A DNA stretch of 64,000 nucleotides from positions 1 to 64,000 of the forward strand of contig JAACZV010000021.1 of NCBI GenBank assembly GCA_009996515.1, in the 5' to 3' direction. The stretch comes from Comamonadaceae bacterium. Its GTDB lineage: Bacteria; Pseudomonadota; Gammaproteobacteria; Burkholderiales; Burkholderiaceae_C. The position numbers were made by a program, and so were the translations under genes. This document shows positions 32,642 through 41,885 of this stretch, piece by piece (the stretch's first letter is position 1; the number at the start of each line of letters is the position of its first letter). Under the pieces are notes generated by a model, which was given only the letters and a program-made list of their open reading frames with translations, did not search any database and was not told where the DNA came from.

Positions 32642-34033
32642 ATGAAACACGCGGTCCAGAGGCTGCATTTCGTCGGCATCGGCGGCGCCGGCATGAGCGG
32701 CATCGCCGAGATCCTGCACAACCTGGGCTTCAAGGTCAGCGGCTCGGACGCGGCCGAGAGCGCGACGACCGAGCGGCTGCGCGCGCTGGGGCTGCGCGTG
32801 GAGATCGGCCATTCGGCCCCCCACATCGGCGACGCCCAGGCGCTGGTCACCAGCACGGCCGTCGCGGCCGACAACCCCGAGGTCATCGCCGCGCGCGCGC
32901 GCCAGATCCCGGTCGTGCCGCGTGCCGTCATGCTGGCCGAGCTGATGCGGCTGCGCCGCGGCATCGCCATCGCCGGCACGCATGGCAAGACGACCACCAC
33001 CTCGCTGGTCACGGCCATCCTCGTCGAGGCCGGCCTGGACCCCACCTTCGTCATCGGCGGCAAGCTCAATGCGGCCGGCGCGAACTCGCGGCTGGGCCGT
33101 GGCGAGTTCATCGTCGTCGAGGCCGACGAGAGCGATGCCTCCTTCCTGAAGCTCAGCCCCGTGCTGGCCGTCGTCACCAACATCGACGAGGACCACATGG
33201 ACACCTACGGGCATTCGCTCGAGCGGCTGCACGAGGCCTTCGTCGAGTTCCTGCACCGCATGCCCTTCTACGGCGCGGCGGTGGTGTGCGCGGACGACCC
33301 CGGCGTGCGCGCCATCCTGGGCCGCATCGAGCGGCCGGTGGTCAGCTACGGCCTGTCGGCCGGCGTCAGCGTGCGCGCGGTGAACGTGCAGGCGCTGGCC
33401 GATGCGCAGATGCGCTTCACCTGCCAGCGCGAGGAGGCGCCGGATCTCGACGTGCTGCTGAACCTGGCCGGCGAGCACAACGTGCGCAACGCGCTGGCGG
33501 CCATCGCGATCGCGATGGAGCTGGACTGCCCGGACGAGGCCATCCTGAAGGCGCTGGCCCAGTTCGCGGGCGTGAGCCGTCGCTTCGAGGGGCATGGCGA
33601 ATGGCCGGCCGCCGACGGCGGCCGCTTCACGCTGATCGACGACTACGGCCACCACCCCGTGGAGATGGCGGCCGTGCTGGCCGCCGCGCGCGGCGCCTAC
33701 CCCGGCCGGCGCCTGGTGCTGGCCTTCCAGCCACACCGCTACACCCGCACCCGCGACTGCTTCGCGGACTTCGTGCGCGTCATGCAGGGCGCCGACGTCG
33801 TGCTGCTGACCGAGGTGTATGCGGCCGGCGAGACGCCCATCGCCGGCGCCGACGGCAGGGCGCTGGCCCAGGCCGTTGGCACGCCCAACTTCGTCGCCCG
33901 GGTGGCCGATATGCCGGCCGCGCTGGCCGCGCTGACCCGCGACGGCGACGTCGTCATCGGCATGGGCGCCGGCTCCATGAGCGGGCTGCCGCGCCTGGTG
34001 GCCCAACATTTCTCGCAAGGAGCGTCCCAGTGA
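32642..34033 (+). CDS. murC: UDP-MurNAc:L-alanine ligase MurC
   Basis: A 463-residue Mur ligase. The N-terminus has [17 protein letters not shown], the ATP loop is [13 protein letters not shown], the metal site region is [11 protein letters not shown] with [11 protein letters not shown], and the C-terminal domain has [12 protein letters not shown] and FQPHRYTRT. It adds the first L-alanine to UDP-MurNAc. Its apparent ribosome site is supplied by the repeat copy just upstream. It overlaps ddl by four bases (GTGA). Confidence 0.97.
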   Translation: MKHAVQRLHFVGIGGAGMSGIAEILHNLGFKVSGSDAAESATTERLRALGLRVEIGHSAPHIGDAQALVTSTAVAADNPEVIAARARQIPVVPRAVMLAELMRLRRGIAIAGTHGKTTTTSLVTAILVEAGLDPTFVIGGKLNAAGANSRLGRGEFIVVEADESDASFLKLSPVLAVVTNIDEDHMDTYGHSLERLHEAFVEFLHRMPFYGAAVVCADDPGVRAILGRIERPVVSYGLSAGVSVRAVNVQALADAQMRFTCQREEAPDLDVLLNLAGEHNVRNALAAIAIAMELDCPDEAILKALAQFAGVSRRFEGHGEWPAADGGRFTLIDDYGHHPVEMAAVLAAARGAYPGRRLVLAFQPHRYTRTRDCFADFVRVMQGADVVLLTEVYAAGETPIAGADGRALAQAVGTPNFVARVADMPAALAALTRDGDVVIGMGAGSMSGLPRLVAQHFSQGASQ

Positions 34034-35001
34034 AGACGCCAATCGATCTGAACATCGACGCCGGCTCGCTCGGCAAGGTGGCCGTGCTGTACGGCGGCAA
34101 CAGCGCCGAGCGGCCGGTGTCGCTGATGAGCGGCGAGGGCGTGCTGGCCGCACTGCGCTCGCTGGGCGTGCAGGCCCAGGGCTTCGACCCCGCGACCCAG
34201 CCGCTGCAGGCGCTCAAGGACCAGGGCTTCGAGCGCGCCTTCATCGCGCTGCACGGCCGCGGCGGCGAGGACGGCACGCTGCAGGGCGCGCTCGAATGGC
34301 TGGGCATCCCCTACACCGGCTCCGGCGTGACGGCCTCGAGCGTGGCCATGGACAAGACCATGACCAAGCGGGTCTGGGCCGCCGAGGGCCTGCCGACGCC
34401 GCAGTACCTGGCGCTGTCGCGCGCGGAGCTGACGCGCGAGCGCATCCGCGGCATTCCCGATCAGCTGGGCCTGCCCGTCATCGTCAAGCCGCCGCACGAG
34501 GGCTCGAGCATCGGCATCACCAAGGCCGCCGGCTATTCCGAGATGCAGGGCGCCGTCGAGCTGGCGCTGGGCTTCGACGACGAGCTGCTGTTCGAGCAGT
34601 GCATCGAAGGGCCCGAGCTGACCTGCGCGGTGCTCGGCGAGGGCGAGGGCGCCGTCGCGTTGCCGGTCATCGAGATCCGCGCCGAGGCCGGCAACTACGA
34701 CTTCGCCAACAAGTACGAGACCGACACGACGCAGTACCTGTTCGGCACGCTGCCCGCCGCGCTGGAGGCCGAGGTCCGCCAGGTGGTGCTGCAGGCCTAC
34801 CGCCTGCTGGGCTGCCGCGGCTGGGGCCGGGCCGACCTGATGCTGCGCAAGTCCGACATGAAGCCCTTCCTGCTGGAGATGAACACCAGCCCGGGCATGA
34901 CCTCGCATTCGCTGGTGCCCAAGGCCGCGCAGGCCGTGGGCATCGCCTACCCGCAGCTGTGCCTGTGGCTGCTCTCCCAAGCGAGGCTCGACAAGCAGTG
35001 A
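34030..35001 (+). CDS. ddl: D-alanine--D-alanine ligase
   Basis: A 323-residue ATP-grasp enzyme of the DdlB type. Motifs: [31 protein letters not shown], the ATP-site lysine region [15 protein letters not shown], and metal ligands in [18 protein letters not shown]. It makes the D-Ala-D-Ala dipeptide used by MurF. GTG start inside the murC stop. A 151-base gap with a full repeat copy separates it from ftsQ. Confidence 0.96.
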   Translation: MKTPIDLNIDAGSLGKVAVLYGGNSAERPVSLMSGEGVLAALRSLGVQAQGFDPATQPLQALKDQGFERAFIALHGRGGEDGTLQGALEWLGIPYTGSGVTASSVAMDKTMTKRVWAAEGLPTPQYLALSRAELTRERIRGIPDQLGLPVIVKPPHEGSSIGITKAAGYSEMQGAVELALGFDDELLFEQCIEGPELTCAVLGEGEGAVALPVIEIRAEAGNYDFANKYETDTTQYLFGTLPAALEAEVRQVVLQAYRLLGCRGWGRADLMLRKSDMKPFLLEMNTSPGMTSHSLVPKAAQAVGIAYPQLCLWLLSQARLDKQ

Positions 35002-35028
35002 ACGTCGTCGCCGCCACTGCTGCGCGCC

Positions 35029-35152
35029 TGCGGGCCGAGCGCCGGGCCGCTCCCAAGCCGGCCCGTCGGGCGATGTGTATGCGGCTCGACGCCGCATGCA
35101 TCGCCGTCCCCGCGGGGGACCGGCCGGCGTACTGGCCGGACGAGGGGCAAAC
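35029..35152 (-). repeat. Dispersed hairpin repeat, near-full copy E, ddl-ftsQ gap
   Basis: Reverse orientation. Tail GCGGGCCGAGCGCCGGGCCG, then the central stem at 35069-35105 (on the plus strand GGCGAT-GT-GTATGCGGC, loop TCGAC, GCCGCATGC-ATCGCC), mini-stem GTCCCC/GGGGAC (35106-35120), and a shortened first stem. The end word CGAGGGGCA provides GAGGGG 6 bases before the ftsQ ATG. Confidence 0.85.
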
Positions 35153-35977
35153 ATGAATGCCGTCGCCACCGCCGCGCTGCCGCCCGACATCCGCCTGATG
35201 AATGCGGTGTCGGCGCTGCTGGTCGCCGCGCTGCTGGCGACGTTGGCCTGGGGCATGGTGCGCTGGGCCGTGCGGCTGCCGGTGTTCAACCTGCGCGCCA
35301 TCCAGGTGGTGGGGGACGTCAGCCGCAACAGCGTCGCGTCGCTGCGCGCCAACGCGCTGCCCCGGCTGCAGGGCTCCTTCCTCAGCCTGAACCTGCAGGA
35401 GGGCCGCGCCGCCTTCGAGGCCGTGCCCTGGGTCAGGCAGGCCCAGCTGCAGCGCGTCTGGCCCATGCAGCTCAAGGTCAGGTTGGAGGAGCACCGCGCC
35501 GCCGCCTACTGGGAGGCGCGGGTGGACGGTGCCGATGCCGCCTCCGAGGCCAGCGCGGAACGGGCGCTGGTCAACAGCTTCGGCGAGGTCTTCCACGCCA
35601 ATCTGGGCGATGTCGAGGACGAGGACCTGCCGCTGCTGGCCGGCCCGGCCCACAGCGCCGGCGCCATGCTGCAGATGTGGCGGGCGTTGTCGCCGGCCGC
35701 CGAGCAGCTGGGCGAGAGCATCGAGCGGCTGGACCTGTCGGGCCGCGGCTCCTGGCGCGCCAGCCTGGGCAGCGGCGCCGTCGTCGAGCTGGGGCGCGGC
35801 AGCGAGGCCGAGGTCGTGGAGCGTTTCGCTCGCTTCGCCCGCACCATCTCGCAGGTCACGGCCACCTACAACAGCCCGCTGCTGTCCGCCGACCTGCGCC
35901 ACGCCGACGGCTACGCGGTCAAGCTGCGCGGCGTGACGATACAAACTCCGGGTAAACCCGTAAATAGAAAACGCTGA
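35153..35977 (+). CDS. ftsQ: Cell division protein FtsQ
   Basis: A 274-residue bitopic protein: cytoplasmic tail, one helix (VSALLVAALLATLAWGMVRW), then a POTRA domain beginning FNLRAIQVVGDVS and the FtsQ beta domain (PWVRQAQLQRVWPMQLKVRLEEH, given in part; later FGEVFHANL). It links FtsB/FtsL to the division ring. An upstream in-frame ATG exists inside the repeat, but the start at 35153 fits the family and is preceded by GAGGGG. Eight bases separate it from ftsA. Confidence 0.94.
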   Translation: MNAVATAALPPDIRLMNAVSALLVAALLATLAWGMVRWAVRLPVFNLRAIQVVGDVSRNSVASLRANALPRLQGSFLSLNLQEGRAAFEAVPWVRQAQLQRVWPMQLKVRLEEHRAAAYWEARVDGADAASEASAERALVNSFGEVFHANLGDVEDEDLPLLAGPAHSAGAMLQMWRALSPAAEQLGESIERLDLSGRGSWRASLGSGAVVELGRGSEAEVVERFARFARTISQVTATYNSPLLSADLRHADGYAVKLRGVTIQTPGKPVNRKR

Positions 35978-35985
35978 GGACGGAC

Positions 35986-37215
35986 ATGGCCAAGGAATAC
36001 AAGGATTTGGTCGTCGGGCTGGATATTGGAACCGCCAAGATCATGGCCGTGGTGGCCGAGGTATTGCCGGATGGGGAATTGCGCATCGCCGGCCTCGGCG
36101 TGGCGCCCTCGAACGGCTTGAAGCGCGGCGTCGTCGTCAATATCGACGCCACCGTGCAGTCCATCCAGCAGGCCCTCAAAGAGGCCGAAATGATGGCCGA
36201 CTGCAAAATCTCCCGGGTTTACACGGGGATCACCGGCAGTCATATCCGCGGCCAGAACTCCACCGGCATGGTCATCGTGCGCGACAAGGAGGTCACGCCG
36301 GTGGACGTGACCCGGGTGGTCGAAACCGCCAAGGCCATCAATATCCCCAACGACCAGCGCCTCTTGCTGGTCGAGCCGCAGGAATTCGTCATCGACGGCC
36401 ACGAGGTCAAGGAACCCATAGGCATGAGCGGCGGCCGCCTGGAGGTCAAGGTCCATATCGTGACCGGTGCCCAGAGCGCGGCGGAAAACATCGTCAAATG
36501 CGTGCGCCGCTGCGGTTTGGAGGTGGATCAGCTGGTTTTGAACCCCAGCGCCTCCAGCCATGCCGCGCTGACCGCCGACGAGCGCGACCTGGGGGTGGCG
36601 CTGGTGGATATCGGCGCCGGCACCACCGACGTCGCGATATTCACCGGCGGCTCCATCCGCCATACCGCCGTCATCCCCATCGCCGGCGACCTGATCACCA
36701 GCGACATCGCGATGGCGCTGCGCACGCCGACCAAGGATGCCGAGGAAATCAAGGTCGAGTTTGGCGTCGCCAAGCAGCTGCTGGCGGACCCCGCCGACCA
36801 GGTGGAAGTGCCCGGCCTGGGCGACCGCAGCCCGCGCATGCTGTCCAAGCAGGCGCTGGCCGGCGTCATCGAGCCGCGCGTGGAGGAAATCTTCTCGCTG
36901 GTGCATCAGGTCATCCGCGAGAGCGGGTATGAGGAACTGCTGTCCAGCGGCATCGTGCTGACCGGGGGCTCGGCCGTCATGCCGGGCATGGTGGAACTCG
37001 CCGAGGATATTTTTCTGAAACCTGTCAGGCGCGGCCTGCCCACCTATTCGGGGGCGCTTTTCGACATGGTCGCCAATCCGCGCTCCGCGACCGTCATGGG
37101 GCTGCTGGAAGAGGCCAGGCTGTCGCGCAGCCGGGGTTTCAAGGCGGCGCAGCAGGCCGGCTCGGTGCAAACCCTGCTTGGCCGCGTCAAGGATTGGTTC
37201 ATGGGGAATTTTTGA
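35986..37215 (+). CDS. ftsA: Cell division protein FtsA
   Basis: A 409-residue actin-like ATPase. It has KDLVVGLDIGTAKIMAV, the SHS2 insertion typical of FtsA, the phosphate-2 loop LVDIGAGTTDVAIF and the adenosine motif GIVLTGGSAVMPGM. The C-terminal VKDWFMGNF is the amphipathic membrane-targeting helix. It tethers FtsZ to the membrane. GAGGACGG precedes the ATG. Confidence 0.97.
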   Translation: MAKEYKDLVVGLDIGTAKIMAVVAEVLPDGELRIAGLGVAPSNGLKRGVVVNIDATVQSIQQALKEAEMMADCKISRVYTGITGSHIRGQNSTGMVIVRDKEVTPVDVTRVVETAKAINIPNDQRLLLVEPQEFVIDGHEVKEPIGMSGGRLEVKVHIVTGAQSAAENIVKCVRRCGLEVDQLVLNPSASSHAALTADERDLGVALVDIGAGTTDVAIFTGGSIRHTAVIPIAGDLITSDIAMALRTPTKDAEEIKVEFGVAKQLLADPADQVEVPGLGDRSPRMLSKQALAGVIEPRVEEIFSLVHQVIRESGYEELLSSGIVLTGGSAVMPGMVELAEDIFLKPVRRGLPTYSGALFDMVANPRSATVMGLLEEARLSRSRGFKAAQQAGSVQTLLGRVKDWFMGNF

Positions 37216-37298
37216 CCCCCCTAAATCACCGCTGACGACGAAAAATTTGTTTCAGCAACTAGTCATTCATTGCGTGCCAAGGCACAATTGCATCAGTT

Positions 37299-37304
37299 AG
37301 GAGG
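37299..37304 (+). promoter_or_regulatory. Consensus Shine-Dalgarno of ftsZ
   Basis: A full AGGAGG with 5-base spacing, the strongest ribosome site seen in the dcw cluster. The 94-base A+T-rich gap upstream could hold an extra ftsZ promoter, but no convincing -35/-10 pair was found. Confidence 0.8.
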
Positions 37305-37309
37305 TTGAT

Positions 37310-38551
37310 ATGCCCATCGAGATGATCGAAGAATTTGACCAAGGCACCCAAATCAAGGTGATCGGGGTCGGCGGCGGTGGCGGCAATGCCGTGGACCACA
37401 TGATCGCCCAGGGCGTTCAAGGCGTTGAATTCATCTGCGCGAATACCGATGCGCAGGCGCTCAACCGCTCCAAGGCAGATCAATTGCTGCAACTGGGCAC
37501 CTCCGGCCTGGGCGCCGGTGCCAAACCCGAAATGGGCCGCGCCGCCGCCGAGGAGGCCGAATCCCGCATCCGCGAATCCATCGCCGGCGCCAATATGCTG
37601 TTCATCACCGCCGGCATGGGCGGCGGTACCGGCACGGGTGCGGCGCCGGTGATTGCCCGCGTCGCCAAGGAAATGGGCATCCTGACGGTGGGCGTCGTCA
37701 CCAAACCCTTCGAATTCGAAGGCGGCCGCCGCGCCAAGGCGGCCGACAACGGCCTGGCCGAGCTGGAGGCCAACGTCGACTCGCTGATCGTCGTGCTGAA
37801 CGACAAGTTGCTGGACGTGCTGGGCGACGACGTCACGCAGGATCAGGCCTTTGCGCATGCCAATGACGTGCTGAAGAACGCCGTTGGCGGCATTTCCGAC
37901 ATCATCCACATTCCCGGCCTGGTTAACGTCGACTTCGAGGACGTCAAGACGGTGATGAGCGAGCCCGGCAAGGCCATGATGGGCACTGCCCAGGCCACCG
38001 GCCCGGACCGCGCCAGCAAGGCCGCCGAGGCCGCCGTGGCCTGCCCGCTGCTGGAGGGCATCGACCTGTCCGGCGCGCGTGGCGTGCTGGTGCTGATCGC
38101 CGCGAGCCGCAGCAACTTCAAGCTCAGCGAGTCGCGCAATGCGATGAACGCGATCAAGCGCTACGCGTCGGAAGAAGCCCACATCATCTACGGCACCGCC
38201 TACGACGAGAGTCTGGGCGATGCGCTGCGCGTGACGGTCATCGCCACGGGCCTGACGGCCGGCCGCGCCCGCCAGCAGGCGCCGCTGCAGGTGGTGCAGA
38301 CCCAGCAGGTGCTGCGCAACGGCACCGACGGCATGCCCGTGCTGACCCAGGCCGTCGCGGTGGCCGCGCCGGCCGGCGGCCAGCAGCAGGCCAACGTGGG
38401 CCTGGGTCTGGGCGATTTCGCGAACGCCAACGTGCCCAGCGTCTGGCGCCATGGCCGCTCGGGCAGTGCCGCCGCCAAGGTCGAGGCCCTGTCGTCCAAC
38501 GGCATGGACGAGATCGAGATCCCGGCCTTCCTGCGCAAGCAGGCCGACTGA
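37310..38551 (+). CDS. ftsZ: Cell division protein FtsZ
   Basis: A 413-residue tubulin-like GTPase. The N-terminal GVGGGGGNAVDHM, the tubulin signature GGGTGTGAAPV and the T7 loop NVDFEDVKTVM are present. After a variable linker the C-terminal peptide EIPAFLRKQAD is the binding site for FtsA and other partners. It polymerises into the Z ring. A terminator hairpin follows 22 bases after the stop, marking the end of the main dcw transcript. Confidence 0.98.
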   Translation: MPIEMIEEFDQGTQIKVIGVGGGGGNAVDHMIAQGVQGVEFICANTDAQALNRSKADQLLQLGTSGLGAGAKPEMGRAAAEEAESRIRESIAGANMLFITAGMGGGTGTGAAPVIARVAKEMGILTVGVVTKPFEFEGGRRAKAADNGLAELEANVDSLIVVLNDKLLDVLGDDVTQDQAFAHANDVLKNAVGGISDIIHIPGLVNVDFEDVKTVMSEPGKAMMGTAQATGPDRASKAAEAAVACPLLEGIDLSGARGVLVLIAASRSNFKLSESRNAMNAIKRYASEEAHIIYGTAYDESLGDALRVTVIATGLTAGRARQQAPLQVVQTQQVLRNGTDGMPVLTQAVAVAAPAGGQQQANVGLGLGDFANANVPSVWRHGRSGSAAAKVEALSSNGMDEIEIPAFLRKQAD

Positions 38552-38573
38552 GGGGCGCGCATTTCCCGCCGCC

Positions 38574-38605
38574 AAGGGCGAGCCGCGAGGCTCGCCCTTT
38601 TGCTT
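38574..38605 (+). terminator. Rho-independent terminator after ftsZ
   Basis: A perfect 11-bp stem AAGGGCGAGCC / GGCTCGCCCTT with loop GCGA, followed by TTGCTTT. Confidence 0.85.
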
Positions 38606-38689
38606 TGCCGGGGCCATGGGCCAGGCTGCCGCAAGCGGCCCCTGTGGCATGCTGCTGGCCCATGTCTATGCCCGAAGGAATTGCCGGCC

Positions 38690-40654
38690 ATGACTGAGCT
38701 GGGCCTGCTGCTGCGCGCCTGGCTGCTGGGCCTGGCCCTGCTGGCCTGGCTGCCCGCTCAGGCCCAGCGGCTGCCGCAGCCCAGCGCGAATGTGTCCGGC
38801 GGCGAGGCCGCGGCCGTCGAGCTGGCCACCAGCGCCTGGACGCGCGCCCAGCTCGACGCCTGGTGGGCGGCGCTGCGTCATCACCGGGGGACCGGCGGCG
38901 ACCCTCTGAAGCTGCCCGCCGAACTGCTGCCGCCGGCGGACGCCGCGGCCTGGCGGCCCGTGGCCATGCCGGACGTGCGCAGCCGCCCCGGCGTGGCCCT
39001 GGTCAGCGATGCGCGCGGCTACGAGATGCGCTGGTACCGGCTGCATGTGCCGGCCGGCGAGGGCGAGGCCATGGGGCTGTACCTGCCGCGCGTGGTCACG
39101 CTGTCGGCCGCCGTGCTGGCCCGCACCGAGGGCGGCTGGCGGCCGCTGCTGGACAACCAGCATGCCGAGCGCGAGCAATGGGTGCAGCCGATCTGGCTGC
39201 CGCTGCCCGGCAGAGGCGCGCAGGGCCTGGACCTGGTCGTCGCTCTGCCGGTGCCGGCGGACGGCTACCACGCGGTATCGCGCGTCTGGGTCGGCCCGCG
39301 CGAGGCGCTGGAGAAGCGCTGGCTGTGGCGGATGCGGCTGCAGACCGGCCTGCCGCAGGCCGTCAGCCTGACGCTGGCCGTGCTGGGCCTGTTTGCGCTG
39401 ATGCTGTGGCTGCGCCGGCCCGGCGAGGCCATCTACGGGCTGTTCGCGCTGGGCGCCGCGGCCTGGATGGTGCGCAACCTGCACTACTACGTGGGACTGC
39501 CGGCCTCGCCCGTGGCGCAGGACTGGTTCTGGTGGGCCACGCACGCGTCCATGGGCTGGGTGATGCTGTCGGCGCTGCTGTTTGCGCTGCGCTTCGCGAA
39601 CCGGCGCCTGCGCTGGCTGGAGCGGGCGCTGACGGCCAGCGTGCTGGCCATCAGCCTGCTCAGCATGCCGCTGTGGCTGCACCAGTTCGACATGGTCGTT
39701 GCGCAGTACGTGGTGACGGCCGGCGTCGCCGTCGTGGGCGTGGGCTGGCTGGCCTTGCTGGCCTGGCGCGAGCGCCGCGCCGAACTCATCATCATGGCGC
39801 TGGCGCTGATCGCCGGCCTGCTGATCGGCGGCCACGACCTGGCCGTGCTGGCCGGCTGGGCCTGGCCCGAGCATGTGTTCCTGCTGCCGTTCGCGACGCT
39901 GATCGTCATGATCAGCTTCCTGCATGCGGTGCAGCGCCGCTACGTCGGCGCCGTCGAGCAGGTCAAGGCCGAGAACAGCCAGCTGCAGGAGAATCTGGAC
40001 GAACAGGTCTCGGTGCTGCAGGCCCAGAACGCCCAGCTGCGCGAGGCCGAGCGCCAGCAGGCCCTGCTGCTGGAGCGTCAGCGCATCATGGCGGACATGC
40101 ACGACGGCCTGGGCTCCTCGCTGCTGTCGGCGCTGGTGGCGATGGAGCAGGGCAGCATGTCGCACGAGCAATGCGTGGAGGTGCTGCGCGAATGCGTGGA
40201 CGATCTGCGCCTGGTCATCGACTCGCTGGAGCCCGTGGGCCACGACCTGGTCTCGCTGCTGGCCACCATGCGCTACCGCCTGGGCAAGCGCCTGCAGGCC
40301 GGCGGCCTCAAGCTGGACTGGGACGTGCAAGACCTGCCACCGCTGCCCTGGCTGGAGCCGCCCGACGCGCTGCACGTGCTGCGGCTGATGCAGGAGGCGC
40401 TCAACAACGTGCTCAAGCATGCCCAGGCCAGCCGCGTGCGCATGGTGACGCGCCACCATGGCAGCTATGTCGAGATCCGCGTCGAGGACGACGGCGCGGG
40501 CTTCGACCTGCAGAGCATCCAGCATGGCCGCGGCCTGAAGAGCCAGATCAAGCGCGCCCAGCGCCTGGGCGGCAAGCTGCGCATCGACTCGTCGCCAGGA
40601 AATGGCACCAGGCTGTCGCTGCGATTGCCCGTGGAGCGCAGGAACGGGGCCTGA
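38690..40654 (+). CDS. 7TMR-DISM-type membrane histidine kinase (NarL-family HisKA_3)
   Basis: A 654-residue protein. It has a signal peptide (about 1-25), a periplasmic beta-rich sensor resembling 7TMR-DISM extracellular domains (about 40-220), seven hydrophobic helices (about 225-420), a coiled coil rich in Gln and Glu (about 425-465), a HisKA_3 domain with H471 in MADMHDGLGSS, and an HATPase domain with NNVLKHAQAS, EDDGAGFD and GRGLKSQIKRAQ. Kinases of this class usually phosphorylate a LuxR-type regulator; none is encoded nearby, so it is an orphan here. It lies between ftsZ and lpxC, past the ftsZ terminator. The sensed signal is unknown. Upstream ATG codons exist, but 38690 precedes the signal peptide. 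Confidence 0.85.
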   Translation: MTELGLLLRAWLLGLALLAWLPAQAQRLPQPSANVSGGEAAAVELATSAWTRAQLDAWWAALRHHRGTGGDPLKLPAELLPPADAAAWRPVAMPDVRSRPGVALVSDARGYEMRWYRLHVPAGEGEAMGLYLPRVVTLSAAVLARTEGGWRPLLDNQHAEREQWVQPIWLPLPGRGAQGLDLVVALPVPADGYHAVSRVWVGPREALEKRWLWRMRLQTGLPQAVSLTLAVLGLFALMLWLRRPGEAIYGLFALGAAAWMVRNLHYYVGLPASPVAQDWFWWATHASMGWVMLSALLFALRFANRRLRWLERALTASVLAISLLSMPLWLHQFDMVVAQYVVTAGVAVVGVGWLALLAWRERRAELIIMALALIAGLLIGGHDLAVLAGWAWPEHVFLLPFATLIVMISFLHAVQRRYVGAVEQVKAENSQLQENLDEQVSVLQAQNAQLREAERQQALLLERQRIMADMHDGLGSSLLSALVAMEQGSMSHEQCVEVLRECVDDLRLVIDSLEPVGHDLVSLLATMRYRLGKRLQAGGLKLDWDVQDLPPLPWLEPPDALHVLRLMQEALNNVLKHAQASRVRMVTRHHGSYVEIRVEDDGAGFDLQSIQHGRGLKSQIKRAQRLGGKLRIDSSPGNGTRLSLRLPVERRNGA

Positions 40655-40659
40655 TCCGG

Positions 40660-40665
40660 GACAAT
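40660..40665 (+). promoter_or_regulatory. -10-like GACAAT 7 bases before the lpxC leader ORF
   Basis: GACAAT ends exactly 7 bases before the ATG at 40673, the spacing expected if transcription starts on the start codon. Confidence 0.4.
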
Positions 40666-40672
40666 CCCTGGC

Positions 40673-40753
40673 ATGAATCAGCCCCCACGTTCGCTTCGCT
40701 CTCTGCCCCCCACGGGGGCGCGTCAGTGCCTTCGGGCGGCCGGGCGGCACTGA
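40673..40753 (+). CDS. Possible 26-codon leader ORF upstream of lpxC
   Basis: It starts [18 protein letters not shown] and ends one base before the lpxC ATG (TGA-C-ATG). There is no Shine-Dalgarno sequence for it, but a -10-like hexamer sits at leaderless distance. The lpxC ATG itself also lacks a good ribosome site, so coupling from this ORF could deliver ribosomes. The ORF body consists of a GC-rich repeat-like sequence and may be fortuitous. Confidence 0.3.
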   Translation: MNQPPRSLRSLPPTGARQCLRAAGRH

Positions 40754-40754
40754 C
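40722..40754 (+). promoter_or_regulatory. Hairpin abutting the lpxC start codon
   Basis: A perfect 9-bp stem GTCAGTGCC (40722-40730) / GGCACTGAC (40746-40754), whose 3' arm ends directly at the lpxC ATG. It could hide or reveal the start depending on translation of the overlapping leader ORF. Confidence 0.5.
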
Positions 40755-41690
40755 ATGGTCAAGCAACGCACCCTGAAGTCGATCACGCGCGCCGTCGGCG
40801 TGGGCATACACAGCGGCCAGAAGGTCGAGCTGACGCTGCGCCCCGCGCCGCCGGACACCGGCATCGTCTTCCGCCGCGTGGACCTGTGCCCGCCGGTGGA
40901 CATTCCGGTGGGTGTCATGTCGGTCAGCGACACCCGCATGGCCACCACCATCAGCCCCGGCGGCGATCCCGGCGCGCCCAAGGTGCAGACCATCGAGCAC
41001 CTGCTGTCCGCCTGCGCGGGCCTGGGGCTGGACAACCTCGTCATCGACATCAATGCCGACGAGGTGCCGGTGCTGGACGGCTCGGCCGCCAGCTTCGTGT
41101 TCCTGCTGCAGTCGGCCGGCATCGTCATGCAGGACGCGCCCAAGCGCTTCCTGAAGGTGAAGAAGCCGGTCGAGGTGCGCCAGGGCGAGGGCAAGAAGCT
41201 GATGTGGGCGCGGCTGGAGCCGCACCACGGCTACACGCTGAGCTTCGAGATCGAGTTCGACAACCCGGCCGTGGCCGCCACCGGCAGCCAGTTCGTCTTC
41301 GACATGGGCTCGGGCAAGTACAAGAAGGAGATCGCCCGCGCGCGCACCTTCGGCATGACGGCCGACATCGACCTGATGCGCTCGCGCGGCCTGACGCTGG
41401 GCGGCTCCATGGACAACGCCATCGTCGTGGACGACTACAAGGTGCTGAACGCCGACGGCCTGCGCTACGACGACGAGTTCGTCAAGCACAAGATCCTCGA
41501 CGCCATCGGCGACATGCAGGTGGCCGGCATGCCGCTGCTGGCGGCCTACACCTCGTTCAAGGGCGGCCATGCGCTGAACAACAAGCTGCTGCGCGCGCTG
41601 CTGGCCGACGAGTCCGCCTACGAGGTCGTGACCTTCGACGACGAGCGCGCGGCGCCCAAGGGCTTCGCCGAGCTGGCGCCTGCCTGGTAA
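40755..41690 (+). CDS. lpxC: UDP-3-O-acyl-GlcNAc deacetylase LpxC
   Basis: A 311-residue zinc enzyme of the usual length. It has [18 protein letters not shown], the zinc motif TIEHLLSA (H82), [14 protein letters not shown] with the second histidine and the aspartate ligand, and [14 protein letters not shown] near the end. It catalyses the committed step of lipid A synthesis in the cytoplasm. It closes the conserved dcw region. A clear Shine-Dalgarno sequence is missing; see the leader ORF and hairpin immediately upstream. Confidence 0.97.
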   Translation: MVKQRTLKSITRAVGVGIHSGQKVELTLRPAPPDTGIVFRRVDLCPPVDIPVGVMSVSDTRMATTISPGGDPGAPKVQTIEHLLSACAGLGLDNLVIDINADEVPVLDGSAASFVFLLQSAGIVMQDAPKRFLKVKKPVEVRQGEGKKLMWARLEPHHGYTLSFEIEFDNPAVAATGSQFVFDMGSGKYKKEIARARTFGMTADIDLMRSRGLTLGGSMDNAIVVDDYKVLNADGLRYDDEFVKHKILDAIGDMQVAGMPLLAAYTSFKGGHALNNKLLRALLADESAYEVVTFDDERAAPKGFAELAPAW

Positions 41691-41699
41691 GGTGAGCGC

Positions 41700-41885
41700 A
41701 TGCTGATCGCCCGCCTCCTCGTCGGCCTGCTGCTGTTCTCGGCCGTCCTGTGCTTCGCGTTCTCCATCGCCACCGGCCAGCCGCTGTGGCGGCGGCGTGG
41801 CATCGTCATCCTGAAATGGACGCTGATCGCCGGCCTGGCCTTCTTCGCCGTCCTCATCCTGGAGCGTCTGGCCCTGCTGCTGTGA
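41700..41885 (+). CDS. Small two-helix membrane protein
   Basis: 61 residues: a first helix (LLVGLLLFSAVLCFAFSIATG), a short basic loop (WRRRG) and a second helix (LKWTLIAGLAFFAVLILERLALLL, partly). GGTGAG precedes the ATG, 9 bases after lpxC, so it is probably cotranscribed. I do not recognise a named family; similar small proteins are common in Burkholderiales. Confidence 0.65.
   Translation: MLIARLLVGLLLFSAVLCFAFSIATGQPLWRRRGIVILKWTLIAGLAFFAVLILERLALLL

Noticed and set aside
40681..40754. Sequence before lpxC as a copy of the dispersed repeat
   Set aside because: It has a CCCCC/GGGGG palindrome and similar GC content but shares neither the central stem nor the CGGGCCG tail, so it was not counted in the family.
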